The notes below the pieces were generated by a model, which was given only the letters and a program-made list of their open reading frames with translations, had not been told where the DNA came from and did no database searches. Below are positions 32,575-45,092 of a DNA stretch of 64,000 nucleotides, one piece after another. The DNA comes from Cryptomeria japonica (lineage: Eukaryota; Streptophyta; Pinopsida; Cupressales; Cupressaceae). The translations under genes were made by a program, and so were the position numbers. Every line of letters starts with the position of its first letter. Positions within the stretch are counted from its first letter, which is position 1. The stretch spans positions 399,679,889 through 399,743,888 of the forward strand of contig NC_081408.1 of the NCBI RefSeq assembly GCF_030272615.1, written 5' to 3'.

Positions 32575-32955
32575 GTTTTCAAATGGAAGGAAGAAGCAAA
32601 AAGAGCCTTTGAAGAGGTAAAAGAGGCAATTGCTCATGCTTCGACACTAATAAATCCTGATTTAAAGAAAGATTTTATCATGTATTGTTATGCTTCAGAA
32701 CACACAATGTCCGGTATTCTTCTGCAAAAGAATGAGCTGAATGAAGAAGTCCCTATTGCGTTCATGAATATTTCGCTCAAAAAGCATGAATTGAATTACT
32801 CATTAGTAGAGAAGCAGGCCTTTGCAGTTGTTAAAGCTATAAAGAATTTCAAGTATTTTGTTCTGCATTCCCATTCATTTGGCTTTGTACCAAATCCCAC
32901 TGTAAAAAGTATCTTGACTCAGCAAGAGGTAGGAATGAATAATAGAGCGACCTAA
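32575..32955 (+). pseudogene. Ty3-type RNase H
   Basis: It follows the RT directly: FKWKEEAKRAFEEVKEAIAH, FIMYCYASEHTMSGILLQKN and 'HELNYSLVEKQAFAVVKAIK' are the standard Ty3 RNase H landmarks. The first catalytic Asp (usually D.S) is Tyr-Ala here. An early stop at 32572 precedes it. Confidence 0.8.
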
Positions 32956-33000
32956 GTTTCAAAGGTTCAGGAGTTTGATCTGGATATCTGACCGACCAAG

Positions 33001-34178
33001 ATGGTCCGGGGGCAAGGATTATGTTGTTTCATAGATGAAAAGAAGGAAGAGGAAGACAAAATCCCACTAACTTTATTTGTCAGCTTGCAAGATGAGTGGT
33101 TCACTGATGTGGCTCATTACTTGACTTATGGAGAAGACCCCGAGCATTTAACTACAAAAGAAAAGAGAAATTTAAGATTGAAGACAACTAAATATGTGAT
33201 TGTTGATGATATCCTATACAAAAAAGGCTTGGATGGTTCATTCTTAATGTGTGTCGACAAAGAACAGTAGGAGATGCTTTTACAAGTTTTTCATAATGAG
33301 GCATGCAGAGGACACTATTCATTTACTGTAACAACTTTCTAAATCCTTAGGAGTTGTTACTACTGGCCAAGAATGTTTAAAGATGCATATAGGGTTACAG
33401 GCTGTGAGAAATGCAAGTTATTCTCAGGAGACCTCAATTAGTTGTGTTGCCATTAAGGCCAATAATCATAGATGAACCCTTCAAGTAACGAGGATTAGAT
33501 TTTGTTGGTCCTTTGAATCCCCCGTCAAGTGCCGGTCATACCCATATCCTTATCGCTACGTATTATTTTACAAAGTGGGTAGAAGCAGTCCTTGTCAGGA
33601 AGACTACTTCAGAAATTGTTTGTACTTTCTTGAAAGAAAATATCTTGACTAGATTTAGTGTACCCCAGAAAATTGTGACCGATAATGCCCCAAATTTTTC
33701 TTCTGAAGAACTCAGCCCGTTTTGTTATGATCATGGCACTTACTTATCTCATTCTTCAGATTACTATCTGTTAGGAAATGGCCAGGCCGAATCCAGCAAT
33801 AAGAATATGATTTCTATAATGCGAAAGTTGGTGGCTAAGAATGCAAAGGATTGGCATAAAAGATTATATGAAGCACTATGGGTAGACATGACCTCACCCA
33901 AGAGGGCCATAGGTATGACACCATTTGAATTGGTGTATGGAGTTGAAGGTCAGCTATCCTTACCTCTAGAATTATCATCTGCTAGGTTGCAGAAAGTAAT
34001 AGAAGATGAATTCTTCCAATGTGCCCTGGAAAAGAGAATTATGTACCTTTCAATAATTGAAGAAGATAGGCAAGAGTTGGTAGATCACATCACTGCACAT
34101 CAGGCCAGGGTAAAGAATTTTTTTGATCACAAAGCTAGACCACGACAGTTTATGTTGGGAGATCAAGTCCTGTTCTAG
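33001..34178 (+). pseudogene. Retroelement integrase
   Basis: The zinc-binding N-terminus reads 'HNEACRGHYSFT...CEKCKLF' (H-H-C-C, about 33290-33420, broken by stops). The catalytic core at 33513-34178 has YYFTKWVEAVLVRKTTSEIV, the second Asp in VTDNAPNF and the Glu in GNGQAESSNK. The usual 'MTPFELVYGVE' and a C-terminal 'LGDQVLF' follow. It would insert the DNA copy into the genome. Several stops make it inactive. Confidence 0.87.
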
Positions 34179-34515
34179 GACAAACGTAGGGAACTGAAAG
34201 GAGCTCATAAGTAAATTTGATTCTCTGTGGAAAGGACCATTCACGATCAAATAGGTATTGGGTCCTAACTCATTTAAACTTGAATATCCTAATGGAGTTT
34301 CACTTCCCTTGTCCTATAATGGGCAAGATTTAAAGTTGTATCAGTTATAAGCAAATCTCATTCTGCTCTGTACATAGGTTTTTGCTGTACTGTTTGTTTT
34401 TCTTGTTGTGTGTTTGTTGTGTTTGGACCTTTGTCCTTCCCCGCTTGCATGCGAAACCAAAGATTCTAAGTTCCATTCCTAGTCCTTTTCAGTCCTGGTC
34501 TCCAGTCAGAGCCGA
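34179..34515. other. 3' untranslated part of the Tat/Ogre-like element
   Basis: After the integrase the frame continues briefly as GPFTI-like and 'NSFKLEYPNG' fragments, then becomes non-coding up to the 3' LTR at 34516. Confidence 0.5.
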
Positions 34516-36599
34516 TGTTACCCCATTATTTGTTTTGAAAAAATTTATGTGTATTTAATTTTGTTTCCCTCCTTCGGTTTGATCCGTCTTTAATCATGCA
34601 CCTTTTGTTCCTTTATGTTTCACCTTTTCTGCCCCAATGAACCCATCGGTTGAACTTGCGTATTGGTTCAAGGTTAAAAGTTCAACCGATGCCTTTATGC
34701 AGGTCACGACTTTGTTATGTTGTTAATCGAGTGAGCGTGAATGTGTTAAATCGGTCTTGAACTTGAACTTTTGAACCATTCTTAAAGCGGTTGAAGGTTC
34801 AAAGTCTTCCTGGATGTTTGTTAAAAGTCTTTGCTTGTTCTCGGTGTTGTGTTGAGCCGCAAGTTGAGAGTTCTTTTGTTTTCTTAGGATTGAACTTGAA
34901 ACATTGAACTTTTTGTTAAATGGTTCAAAGTTCAAAGGTTCATTTCAAGTTGGCCCCGAGGACATTAATAACACAAAAAGTGGCGTGACAAAAGGAATAT
35001 TCTGCGCATCTTATATTTTAAAATTTTAATTATGGAAAGAAATCATGAAAAATTAAGCTGTTTGTGTGGAGTTGATGTGTAATTAAGAAAGTTATCAATA
35101 TCCCATCAAATCATTGGTTATCTCACACGTTCAGATGAATCATTATGAGGCGTGTGTAGGTATTACTCAGTTTTTCCGCTTCTTAACATGTGAATTCTCA
35201 AATTGTGAAAGTGGTAGCTGTTGTGGTAGGAGAAGTGAAGGATGCCGAAGGTAATTTCAACTCCATACTTCTGAGGGTTTCACAGATTTGATGGTGGTAA
35301 CAAGTGAGTTTTGATAATTTCCCCTCCATTGTGTTACTAGCTCAGAAAGTCAGTGTAGGAAAATACTTTGTTTTGGAATAGAATTCTGTTCTTTCTAGGA
35401 ACTATTTGATGAATGTAAAAGCGACCATTATGAGGCCGACTCTTTCAAAACTTGGTTTCACATCATGCCTAGTCAGTATACTTCTAGAACTTGGTGACAC
35501 TTCTTTGGCCCAAGCTGATAGGATATTTTTTAGAAAGAGCTAGAAACCTTGAGGCTAACGCGATGATGGAAAGAATAGTTACAAGTGGCTTGATTGAAGC
35601 TGCTGCTTTCCCAACTGCCGCTCCTTGTCCAGAATTGGTGATATCATGTATGAAACATATATGATGCTGATAGCAGGTGCATTAGGACCATCGGTGGTAA
35701 ATTATTAGTAGAAATTAACAAAGAAATGGTGATGGCTGCAATTGGAATCCCTCATAAAGAGCCGTATGAAGATTTCTCTATTGGTACCTCATACACATTT
35801 TTCTCTGAGAAGAAAAGCACATATAAAAGTGTCATTGCAAGGAATTGGCTTCTAAAGGTTCAAAAAGGGGGGTGTCGGTTACCCAAACCTCTTACAAGAG
35901 AGCATTTCACCACGGAGGTATGGGATATTGTAATATTGTTAAACAAACTCAAAGAGAATTCACACGATTTCTATTGGGAAGACTGGATGTATTTCTATAT
36001 TCAGGTATTCTTAGCTGGCAAGAAATATCTTGACTGGGCGCAGGTTATTGCTGAAAGTATCCATAAGGGTTTGAGTAACTTTGTTGGAATGTCCAGTTTT
36101 TACATGTTATCATATCTATTTTATATATTGTCTTGTACCAGAGAATGACAAGGGTTGCATAACGAGCCTTGGGTGGATGGCATGAAGGTTTATGATTATT
36201 ACCCATACCTGCAACAACAAAGACATGTAAAAAATTTCACAAGATGGAATGATGTTTTTGCAGGAAGACTTGCTTTTGAGCTGCAAGGAGACACAAATAA
36301 AAGAATTTCAGTCGAGGCCATGGAGTTGGTAAGTATATATGGAAGCTACTTTATCCAATTTCCCAAATTTACTTACATTAGAGTGGGGGCAGGGAAAACT
36401 TTAAGAAACCCCCCCTCGGATAAGGTGTAAAAACTTGGCGAAAGCTGTATAATTCCCGAGGAAAATTTTAATTTTACTAGCAAATTTTTGCGGTTTACGG
36501 AGAAAAAATAATAATCTCCATTGGCAAATTAGCCATGATCGATCAAAGTTTGTGAAAAATCCTAGAAAATTGTAATGTTTTTAAAACCCCAAAAATATT

Positions 36600-36785
36600 T
36601 GCATTGGCGATTTCAAGCTATTTTCAAAGCATTAAAAAAAAATATTGGCGATTTCAACTTATTTTCAAACCATAAAAATAAAATATTGGCGATTTTAACT
36701 TATTTTCAAACCATAAAAATAAAATATTGGCAATTTCAAGCTATTTTCAAACCCTAAAAAAAATATATTGGCGATTTCAAGATAT
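36600..36785. repeat. Subterminal GGCGATTTCAA tandem repeats
   Basis: Five copies of ATTGGCGATTTCAA...TATTTTCAAA spaced by about 40 bp lie near the left end of the hAT-like element, with further GGCGAA copies at its right end (38745, 38803, 38838, 38884, 38966, 39034). They are likely transposase-binding sites by analogy with Ac/Ds. Confidence 0.65.
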
Positions 36786-36839
36786 TAAGTCATTAAAACA
36801 CATGGCAAAACTTTTACAGAACTTGACAAACAAGTCCAC

Positions 36840-37890
36840 ATGTTAATCCCCATCTTTAATCGCACACTCGCAACCGGTTATAACAATTTGGAAAGTAACC
36901 GGTGAGTTACCGACAATGCTACTAAATCCTCTTAATCGCAAGCTCGCAACCCCTTTTATGAATCCTCAAAGAATTGCGCGAGTGAGCGACAACCGTTGAT
37001 CTTCATCAAGCCCTTCAGTCGCAACTTGGCAATAACATTTGTAATATTTTTTCTTTACCTGTGAGCTGGCGACTACTACAAATCTAACAAAACAACTTAT
37101 TTCATTGCAAGCTCGCAAATCAAAACTTAACTTGACTTAAACCCTTGCGATCCTGCTACAACAAGACACTTAACCGCCATCGCATGCTCGCAACACTTTT
37201 GACTTAAGACTTACAAACCCGTGAGCATGCGATGACCACAAAATCAGACCAAAACTTACCTCTCGCCAGATCGCAACATAAAATGCTAAACAACTTCAAA
37301 ACTTGCGAGCAAGCGACGAAACCAACTAAGCTGCGATACTAGAACCACATCGCATGATCGCAAATTAAAATGACTTAGTCGTGAACACCTCGTGACCTTG
37401 CGATAACATAAAATCACACCCAGTCGCAACCTCGCAACATAAAATGGTCAAGTGCAAAACATCTTGCGAGGTAGCGACAACTAAAATCTCCCAGTACTTG
37501 CAAGCTCGTGACTTAAATTGACTTGATGATAAAGGACCTGCGAGCTAGCGACAACCATAAAATCTCAAAACTATTTATCTCTTGACCGCAATGACCCAGC
37601 GAGTACCAACAAAAATCGATGTTTTATGTTAATTAGTATTACCTTCATAAACTGGTGCGAGTAGTGGCACATAGACCATTAATGACTTACTCGCTAACTC
37701 TCGCGGCTATAATGCATGACATCAAACCAATTCGAGACCTCGTGACCAAAGTAATTTCATTAACAATCTCCAGCTCGCTAACATAAAATGCTAACACCCA
37801 AAAAACTAGAGACCTCGCGATTTAAACCCAAACCAACACTCACTAACTCGCCACTTAAACTATTAAACATGAAATTTATCTGCGAGTTAG
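36840..37890. repeat. Bidirectional TCGCAANCTCGCAA motif array
   Basis: More than 20 copies of a short motif, TCGCAAGCTCGCAA or its complement-like form GCGAG(C/T)NAGCGAC, occur every 30-60 bp on alternating strands. Examples are near 36865, 36946, 36977, 37107, 37183, 37220, 37303, 37350, 37424, 37467, 37540, 37687 and 37810. Each is a near-dyad of TCGC and GCGA. There is no coding potential. Confidence 0.7.
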
Positions 37891-38394
37891 AGATGAAACA
37901 TTAAACACGTCTCATTGTCTGACCAACTGTTTGACCACACTTGACGTTGACATGGATAAATAAAGAGAGGACAACTCAGATTTTCGACGCATGACAACTT
38001 TGGTTTACTAGCCAACTAAGACAAAAAAGAAACACAAAACCCTAATTGCCATGAACAACATGTTAAGCATTTAATGTAGAACAGTAGAAAGGTTCTAACA
38101 GTTATGCAATATGAATAATTTTATGGATCTTGTGACATAAATTGTTGCATTTCATGTTTAACATAATGTGGAACCAATTTACTAATAATTCAATTGTTTA
38201 CGAATAATTCAGAAAATAAATTCTAATTGTTTACTAATAATTCGAATTAAAAATTAAAAATATGAAATAAGTATCCATTCTGATTGACAAATTCCAGGAA
38301 TATAATATCAAAAATCATCAATGGCAACTATAGTATTGCAAATTGTAATATGACTCAAGAACTGTAGTATAAATACCTATAAACTGACTGCTAA

Positions 38395-38605
38395 TTCACT
38401 TCAGTGCCTCAGTCCGAGGCTTCTATATCCCAAATGGACTCAAGATCCGGAAACTGACTAGTATTAACAGGTTCATCTTCATTCTCAGTCGGGTATTCAG
38501 GATTGCAGGATTGTAACTCTGGCCCTCCGCCCTACAATGAACTTCGACGTTCCAACTCAAATTGCGAAATGCGAATCGAGAGCTCCCAAATTTACTAATC
38601 AGACA
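38395..38605 (-). pseudogene. Possible terminal exon fragment in the hAT-like element
   Basis: On the minus strand an acidic stretch ('PEYPTENEDEPVNTSQFPDL', then ESIWDIEASD) ends near 38400 and is preceded by an acceptor-like TTCCTGTCTGATTAG. It may be a remnant of the element's own C-terminal exon or a captured host fragment; I cannot tell which. Confidence 0.25.
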
Positions 38606-41600
38606 GGAACAAATTGTAAGAAAGAGTGTATTTATATCAATCCATGATTGCATTTTTGGCGAATTGCGCGGACGTTTCAAAATGCATCTTGATTTAAGCG
38701 GGATGAAATGGGTTCTCAAATGCTTATAATGTTTTAATTGATAGTGGCGAATTTATTATTTGGCCAATGCGTGCAATGAACATTTAATTTACCGTTGGCG
38801 AATTAGGTCCTTGGTATGTGGTCGTTTTACTATTTCTGGCGAATAACGAAGGTGATCTAATACCCACGTCTGAGTGATTCTAGGCGAATATTACGACCAT
38901 GCACGCCGAACGATGTGTGGTCGATGGCAAAGTTAGAATATAGTGTACCGTTAACCCCAAAATTTCTGGCGATTTGACCACTATGTTGCCTCAGACTATT
39001 GGCCATTTCCTAAAAAAAACAACGCAAAATTCGCCAATTGGCGAAGATTCGCCACTAAAAAACTCTCTGAGTGGGGAGCTTTGAAGATGAACCATTCAAA
39101 TTGCCCATGTATGCCTTTGATAGTTATGTTCTTATTGAAGTTTGCAGTCAGCTAGCCCACATTGACAAAAGGTTAGGGACGAAGGGTAAATCCGGGGTTG
39201 CCTTCCCGATTGAACTTGGATATTATAGTTGTAAGTCTGTTTTTGATGCCTTGAACCTAGAATTAGAGTTTAAGAAAATGAATTTATAGCCCTACATTGC
39301 CAAACGTAAGTTTGATAGCAGGGGCTATGCTGTAGAACATCTAAATGTTGATGACAATTTCTTCCATGAACCTCAATTAGAAGACTTATGGGAAAATTGC
39401 TGTGATGAATTTGAAGTGAGGAGGAGATTGTGGTCAAGATTCACTCTGCAGCAGATTGTTACAATGAGGTTGTCCAATAATGTGTCAGGAATACAAGAAG
39501 AGGAGGGGAAGATGTATTGGATTTTAAATTCAATGAAAGGGTTCAAGGGCAATTTATCCTTGAAATTGACTGGGATAGGAGGGAAGAAGAAAATATTCAA
39601 GCCAAATCCTTCAATGTCATAAGGAGAACGAAGAAGTCGTTAAGGGACCGCAAATTTAGAAAGCAGTCTATTATTACTCCTAAAGAATTAACAGTTGGAC
39701 CACTTCATGCTACAACACAGATTCCCATTTCCTCCTCTAATGTAATTGTTGATGTTGTAGGTGCCACAAGGCTTAAAATTGGAGAGGTTCAAACTGGAAG
39801 ATCAAAGAAACCCCCATTGAGTCCTTCAACAGTTCGAGTCACCTGTTCAAGGAGCAAAAAGAAAAACAGGGAACCAGTGGTAGACCAAATTGTTGTGGAC
39901 TTTGATTCGAGTGAAGAAACTTAGATGATCATGGATCAACAAGTGTTAAATAACCCTTCAATGCAGGATGCGGATACAGAGAAAGAACCTGAAGAAAATC
40001 CAAATCCGATGAGCATTATGACTGTTATCAACCCATATGATGATTAGACACCTCCACCCAAAGAAACTTTCAGTACTTCTCGATGGCTTGGAGCTTCAAT
40101 TGGAAAGAAACGCAGTATTGTTCCTATTACTATTCCCATGGAGGATATGGTAAGTAAGTGCCTTGGGAAAATATCCAAACCAAAGAAGCTTAAAACATAG
40201 GCAATGATGGAAGTTGATGATGAAACAAGCCATTGGGTAGCAGAAGTAGCTAAGCCTATCTCAGATAAAGACCCAGAAAATGCCACTGAGAATGATTTTA
40301 TTGTTGAGAAAATTGACCTAGGAGTTGCTTCAAGGGCTGTGGATGCCAACATTTAGAATCCTCCACTAAAAGAATGATATCTAGGACCTGGAAAGATGAG
40401 AAGGACAAGCGGGAGTTGAAACAAGTTGTTACCCAAATTGCAGAATATATCAATGCCATACATCACCCGAGTCCTCAACCCTTAACACAAATGACATTGT
40501 CTTTTGACCCTAAATCACTAGTGAATCAAAAGCTATTGGATCAAGTCTAGATAAGACACATGTTAGCTGAAGTTTTTGATGAGTTGCTTGACTCCATAGT
40601 GCAGCAGGGCACAAACTACATTGCTAGCCTAATCAAGGTTAATGATAACACCATAAATGTGAGTAAAGAGATGGAATTGGAAGCTACCACATGAGATAAA
40701 GAATAAATGGGTAGTAGTCTTAGCGCATATGAATGATGTACAAGAATTTGGCGTCATGAAATTTCTTACTGAGAAGCCAGTGGATAACCTGGATGACAAC
40801 GTACTGTATGTATCAAGAAAGAATATTGAATGGACGAAACAAGGTCATAAAGAATCTATCAAGTTTTGAAATGGATTAAAAGAACTTATTGATACGATAC
40901 GTAAATATTTAAAATGCATAGATATACAGGTCTTGAAGGAGGATGGACATGCGATTGAATCAACGCTAGATAAGGTCCAAACCTTTAAAGAAAGGGTGCA
41001 ACTTGTTAAAGACACAAATCTCTAACTATAGATGACTTCTCCAAAGTGGCAAGGATAGAATCAATGTTAGCAGTTTGGTTCGATCACTTGGAAGCACATA
41101 AAATTCAAGTTATGCAGGTAAACATGGAAAAAGAAGTCTGGAAGCAATGTATTCTACACATTGGACTCCCGCACTATTAGGTTATCCTTAATTTCTCGAC
41201 AACAGATTTAGAGTGGCGAAATGTACGTAGTACCGCAACAAAACAAGATAAATCAACAGCTTCTTCTACCACATTGGAGTGTTGATCGGTTTATGGACGA
41301 GTTGTCATCCTGTCCGTGGCCTTTTTTCATTTAAGTTTTATCCAGTTTGAAGCAAACAATTTCTTTTAACTCTAGGGTAGTGTTTAAGAATTTAGGGTTA
41401 TTTTCAAAAGAACTGTTAGCCTGGAGGCTATAAATGTAATTAAGGAAGCTTTATTGATGGTCCAAAAAACTTTAATTTGAATTGGTAGACTTAATTTTCC
41501 TTTGAATTTCAGTGTAGACATTTTTATATATGAATGGAATGATATATTTTGTATGGTCTTCAAATCTGTGCGTTTAAAGGATAGAACAAATCTCTATTGG

Positions 41601-42101
41601 GATTTATGCTTGTGTGCAAAATATTTTACTTCATTACTAGTTCTTTATAAGTCTGTGAATTCATTGATTAAGAAAAAAATTAGTGGTACATTGTCGTTTA
41701 AATGATTTTTATCCCCGTTGTCTTGTGAGGCATGAGCAAGTATTGATCAACATTTATGCTACATTGCATATACTTGGTGAAATAAGTTTTACATTGAATT
41801 GAAATGTTCAAATTTTAAGTCCGCGAGCTTTACATTTATGGATAATTATCTTGTAGCATTCTTATTGGTTTGACAAATGAATGTGAAAGCCTTTCTCGCT
41901 TTCTGGTAAAAAGTGTGCTTCTTTGTGAGTTATTTGCATAAAAATTCATTGGATATCATACGAGGAGCTGCACTCTTATGTAGAGGGTAAAATGATAGTC
42001 GGTTCACCCAACTATTGGTTTCTTTTGCTTTTCATCACAGGTATGCATGAGTCATCATTAAAAATATTAAAGAGAAGTTAAATCTGTTAACCAACAATAC
42101 G

Positions 42102-43480
42102 GAACTGAAACTGAGACACAACGTATAAAGCAGAAGACGAAAAAATATGATCTTGATTGAGCTAGACTAGGACGCTGGGAACCTTGGTCCCTATTGCTAA
42201 ACTGATTTGTACCTTTGGAATTTGTTGACTTAGACCCTGAACTACCAAAGGAAGCCAAAAAAAACTTAGAGGACCAAGGCGCTGGACACCTTTGTCCCAG
42301 AAGATTGAGACCTATTTCAGAATGTAGACCTATGCGTGCTAATTTTGTCTTCCTGAAAGTCCATAGCTTTGTCAGAATTTTATAAATGTACTGGCAATCT
42401 AGAAAATGGTGTATGGGTGGCTATTGAGGATTTTTCCGTTGTCAAACCCCTTGTTTTGGTGATTTCCACCTCCACAAATAGCCAATGTAATATTGAAAAG
42501 TGCGCGTGCCCTATAATCTCATGTGTTTGTAAGATCCTAATGAGATAGAATGAAAAATTAGAGTTCTCCCCTATGCTTCAAATCACAAATGCAATAATGG
42601 ATCTAAAGTAATAATGTAGATTTGAAAACAAGTGTTGTGAAACTCATATAAAGATATGAAAATAACATGAAACCGGACCAAACCCTAAGGGAGAGGTACA
42701 AGTCAATCAATAGTCTGTGATCTCCTATTATTCTTCAATATCTTCAAAGTTTCAATGGATGATGAAAAAGATTGATGGAGACTTGATGAATTCTTGATTT
42801 TCTGATTGAGGACTTCATATAAATCTACACTTTCACTTCACAAGAGGCTCCTTCAATTGCTAGAGTTTTTGGATCCTTCGAATGAGGAAATGAAATGCTA
42901 TATATATGAAACCCTAACTTTTTTTTTGATCAAAGGTAAACCTAGAATTGATATTTTTTCATACAAAGCTGGATTTGAACATTATAATACCACCAAAACA
43001 TGATCTTGAAATTCGGGGAGAAAAAGTAGGGACCGATGTGATTCACATCGGTCTGACCAAAATTTTCCCAATTTTTTTAGGGGATGCAAGGTATCATGAT
43101 TATAAGGTGATCCCCAAGTTGGTGAGATGATTTAAGATGTTTAGATATGTGAAATCGGGCCTTGAAGGTCGAAACAGGACTTAATTAGGGCTTTGATGAA
43201 TTAATTGATCAAAATGATAAAATAAAAAGGGGCACACTTAAGGTTAAGGGCCCAATTTTATGATATATGGAGTGATAAAAGAGGACATTAGATTTAATTA
43301 AATTAATTAATTAAATGCTTAAAGGGAATTAAAAATGTAAAATACAAACACATTAAGGTGGGTGTTAACCTAAGCTTGAAATTGTACTATCCAATCAAGG
43401 GTGTACAATTTACGACGCTACAATGAGCAAGATTGTATTGTTCTTGAACAAATTCCTTAAATGCTTTACACTTTATAAGA
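42102..43480. other. Flank of the Tat/Ogre-like element, unassigned
   Basis: No recognised genes. Phrases such as ATTAATTAATTAAATGC and GGGCACACTTAAGG near 43220-43320 recall LTR or leader sequence. The short open stretches lack motifs. Confidence 0.35.
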
Positions 43481-43482
43481 GA

Positions 43483-44136
43483 CTAAGAATCATCACGACG
43501 AAAAAGAAAATTTTCACTACCTTCTTTATGCTTAGTGCTAAACTTCACAAAGGAAAAAAGAACATTCTTGTCATACTTCAATTTCCAAAAGATTCTAGTT
43601 GCTAATTGTTCTTGGTCATCAATAGGATTAGTCTTTGTCTTTTGTAATGTAGGATTAGGATTGCTAGAAGAAGAAGGATTGTGATCTATGATTTTAACTA
43701 TGCCTCTATCAATGAGTGCTTTTATTCCATTATGAAAAATCGGGACAATCATTGGAAGAGTGGTCATTAGTTTGGTGATATGAATAAAAAGGAGGTTTTG
43801 AATAAAATGCACTTTTAAGGGAACATAGGGCTTGTTGTTTTTCAAGATGGTCTTTGAAGTATTGAATCCTAAGGAGGTCATTCATAGGATATTTATGATC
43901 ATTTCCTAGGCCTTTTGTGGTAATTTGTGTAGGAGGGTTATAGGGACTTGAATTCCTTTTTCAAAGTTTCCAAGTCCTCGTCCTTTAAAACCTTGTTTTG
44001 ATATTATGTTCAATCCACTCCTATAAGAATATTTTAATTGATAGGGTGGAGGAACATTATAATAAATTTCTTTAAAGTTTCTAGTGTAAGGATGTTGATG
44101 CAAGAGCATCCCCGGTTCATAGCAACCTTGCATCAA
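43483..44136 (-). pseudogene. G-patch-containing fragment, probably retroelement gag-pol
   Basis: The first block (44136-43906, reading leftward) contains ISKQGFKGRGLGNFEKGIQV, a clear G-patch signature (G-F/Y...G.GLG....GI..P). The second block (43881-43483) has 'PMIVPIFHNGIKALIDRGIV' and a Ser/Asn-rich stretch in another frame. G-patch motifs occur near the protease region of some retroelements and in RNA-processing proteins. The gene is truncated at both sides, and a retroelement origin is inference. Confidence 0.5.
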
Positions 44137-44199
44137 CCAAAAATATTTTCCTTTCTATTTGTAGTTTTAGTATTTCATTCTGTGTTTCCTAGTTTTGGC

Positions 44200-44881
44200 T
44201 CACCGGATCCCGTGGAGTTGGATTATACTTGAAGACTTGATCATCTTTCTTATTTCCAGACCACATCGCATTTGGATCATTTTTCGACAATATATCGCTA
44301 TCGGTTTCCTTGACAATTTCTTGTTACCGGTTGACAATTTCTTGTTACCCGTTGCCTAGACCTATTTTGGTGATCTATTGGAACCCCTTCCGAAGCTTGC
44401 AGATCCTTAGGTGTTGATTCTGATGTTCCTTGGCGTGTGGCTGACCTTCTCCCGCGATCTACACTTCATCCTTTCGATTATTCGGAGGAATCTCTTGGCA
44501 GAGGCCGACCTTGTTGGTTTTACATGTTAGGTCTTGTACTTCGGATTTTGATCCCTTTTTGGGCTGCCTGGATCCTTTGGATTGTATATATAATTGTAAT
44601 TGCACATTATAATGTAACAATCAAAGAATCAAGTAGCTAAATTGAGCATAGAAGATAGATATTAAGATTAAAGGTCCCGGTTGTGACCTATTCTGTATTT
44701 TGAGCATGTTCTAGTAGGTCTGTGAGCCGGTTATGCTGTAACCCGGTTGTTACCGGTTGGTTGTAATAAATTTTCTTGTTATAAGACAATCTATTTTATT
44801 TGTGTTTCTGTTGTGTTTACTCTTGCTGACAGGTCTGAATTGATCTCTTTGTTGTCCCTCCTAACTGGTGACTTCTTCAAG
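44200..44881 (+). promoter_or_regulatory. 5' LTR (partial definition) and promoter of the Ty3 element
   Basis: A TATA-like TGTATATATAAT lies at about 44584. The LTR probably ends CA at 44879, two bases before TGATATCAGAGCGAG (from 44882), a decayed tRNA-iMet primer site. The left boundary is uncertain because the 3' LTR is not in the window. Confidence 0.5.
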
Positions 44882-45092
44882 TGATATCAGAGCGAGTTTT
44901 CATTCCGAAGGTTGCATTTCCTGAGATTTTTGTTATAGGGTGGCAGATTGTAGATCCGACCTGCAGTTGTAGAGGACTAGTGTGAACAATGGTACGAAGA
45001 GGAGCTAGGAATGGTGGAGCGCATGGGAATGTAGACCCTTCTATGATGGGAATGTTGTGAGGGATAGCAGTCCGGTTGGAAGCCGTGGAGAC

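Larger units (their letters stand above)
36390..39069. mobile_element. Non-autonomous hAT-like transposon in the 3' LTR
   Basis: The undisturbed 5' LTR reads AGTGGGGGGCTTTG at the matching place. Here AGTGGGGG (36382-36389) is followed by 2680 bp and then AGTGGGGA GCTTTG (39070-39077), an 8-bp target duplication with one change. The ends are CAGGGAAAACTTTAAG on the left and, inverted, CAGAGAGTTTTTTAG on the right, so the imperfect terminal repeat is CAGRGA, as in hAT elements. GGCGAA/GGCGATTT motifs crowd both subterminal regions. There is no transposase. The left end nearly matches the sequence starting at 51253. Confidence 0.8.
35538..41180 (+). pseudogene. Second LTR copy of the unknown 'PCP' protein, split by an insertion
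   Basis: It repeats the blocks of 24392-27580. Part one runs 35538-36389 (VMAAIGIPHKEPYEDFSIGT, YLDWAQVIAESIHKGLSNFV, up to FPKFTYIRVG). After the inserted element part two resumes at 39070 with FEDEPFKLPMYAFDSYVLIE. Then come the acidic linker, the basic linker (VRVTCSRSKKKNREPV) and the helical tail to about 41180. Stops and frameshifts differ in part from those in the 5' LTR, so the two copies decayed independently after insertion. Confidence 0.7.
34516..42096 (+). repeat. 3' LTR of the Tat/Ogre-like element, interrupted
   Basis: It starts TGTTACCCC and ends GTTAACCAACA. It is collinear with 23611-28527, with many substitutions and small indels, plus the hAT-like insertion at 36390-39069. 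Removing that insertion gives about 4.9 kb, matching the 5' LTR. Confidence 0.9.
23606..42101 (+). mobile_element. Tat/Ogre-like Ty3 LTR retrotransposon with very long LTRs
   Basis: Direct LTRs lie at 23611-28527 (4.9 kb) and 34516-42096 (7.6 kb including a 2.7 kb insertion). They are flanked by an exact 5-bp duplication ATACG at 23606-23610 and 42097-42101. The primer site after the 5' LTR is TGGCGACTCTGCTGGGGA, the form used by Ogre-type elements. The interior encodes gag, protease, an RNase H-like segment, reverse transcriptase, RNase H and integrase in the plus direction, all with stops or frameshifts. A polypurine tract before 34516 is not convincing. Both LTRs contain a long decayed reading frame. 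Confidence 0.9.
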
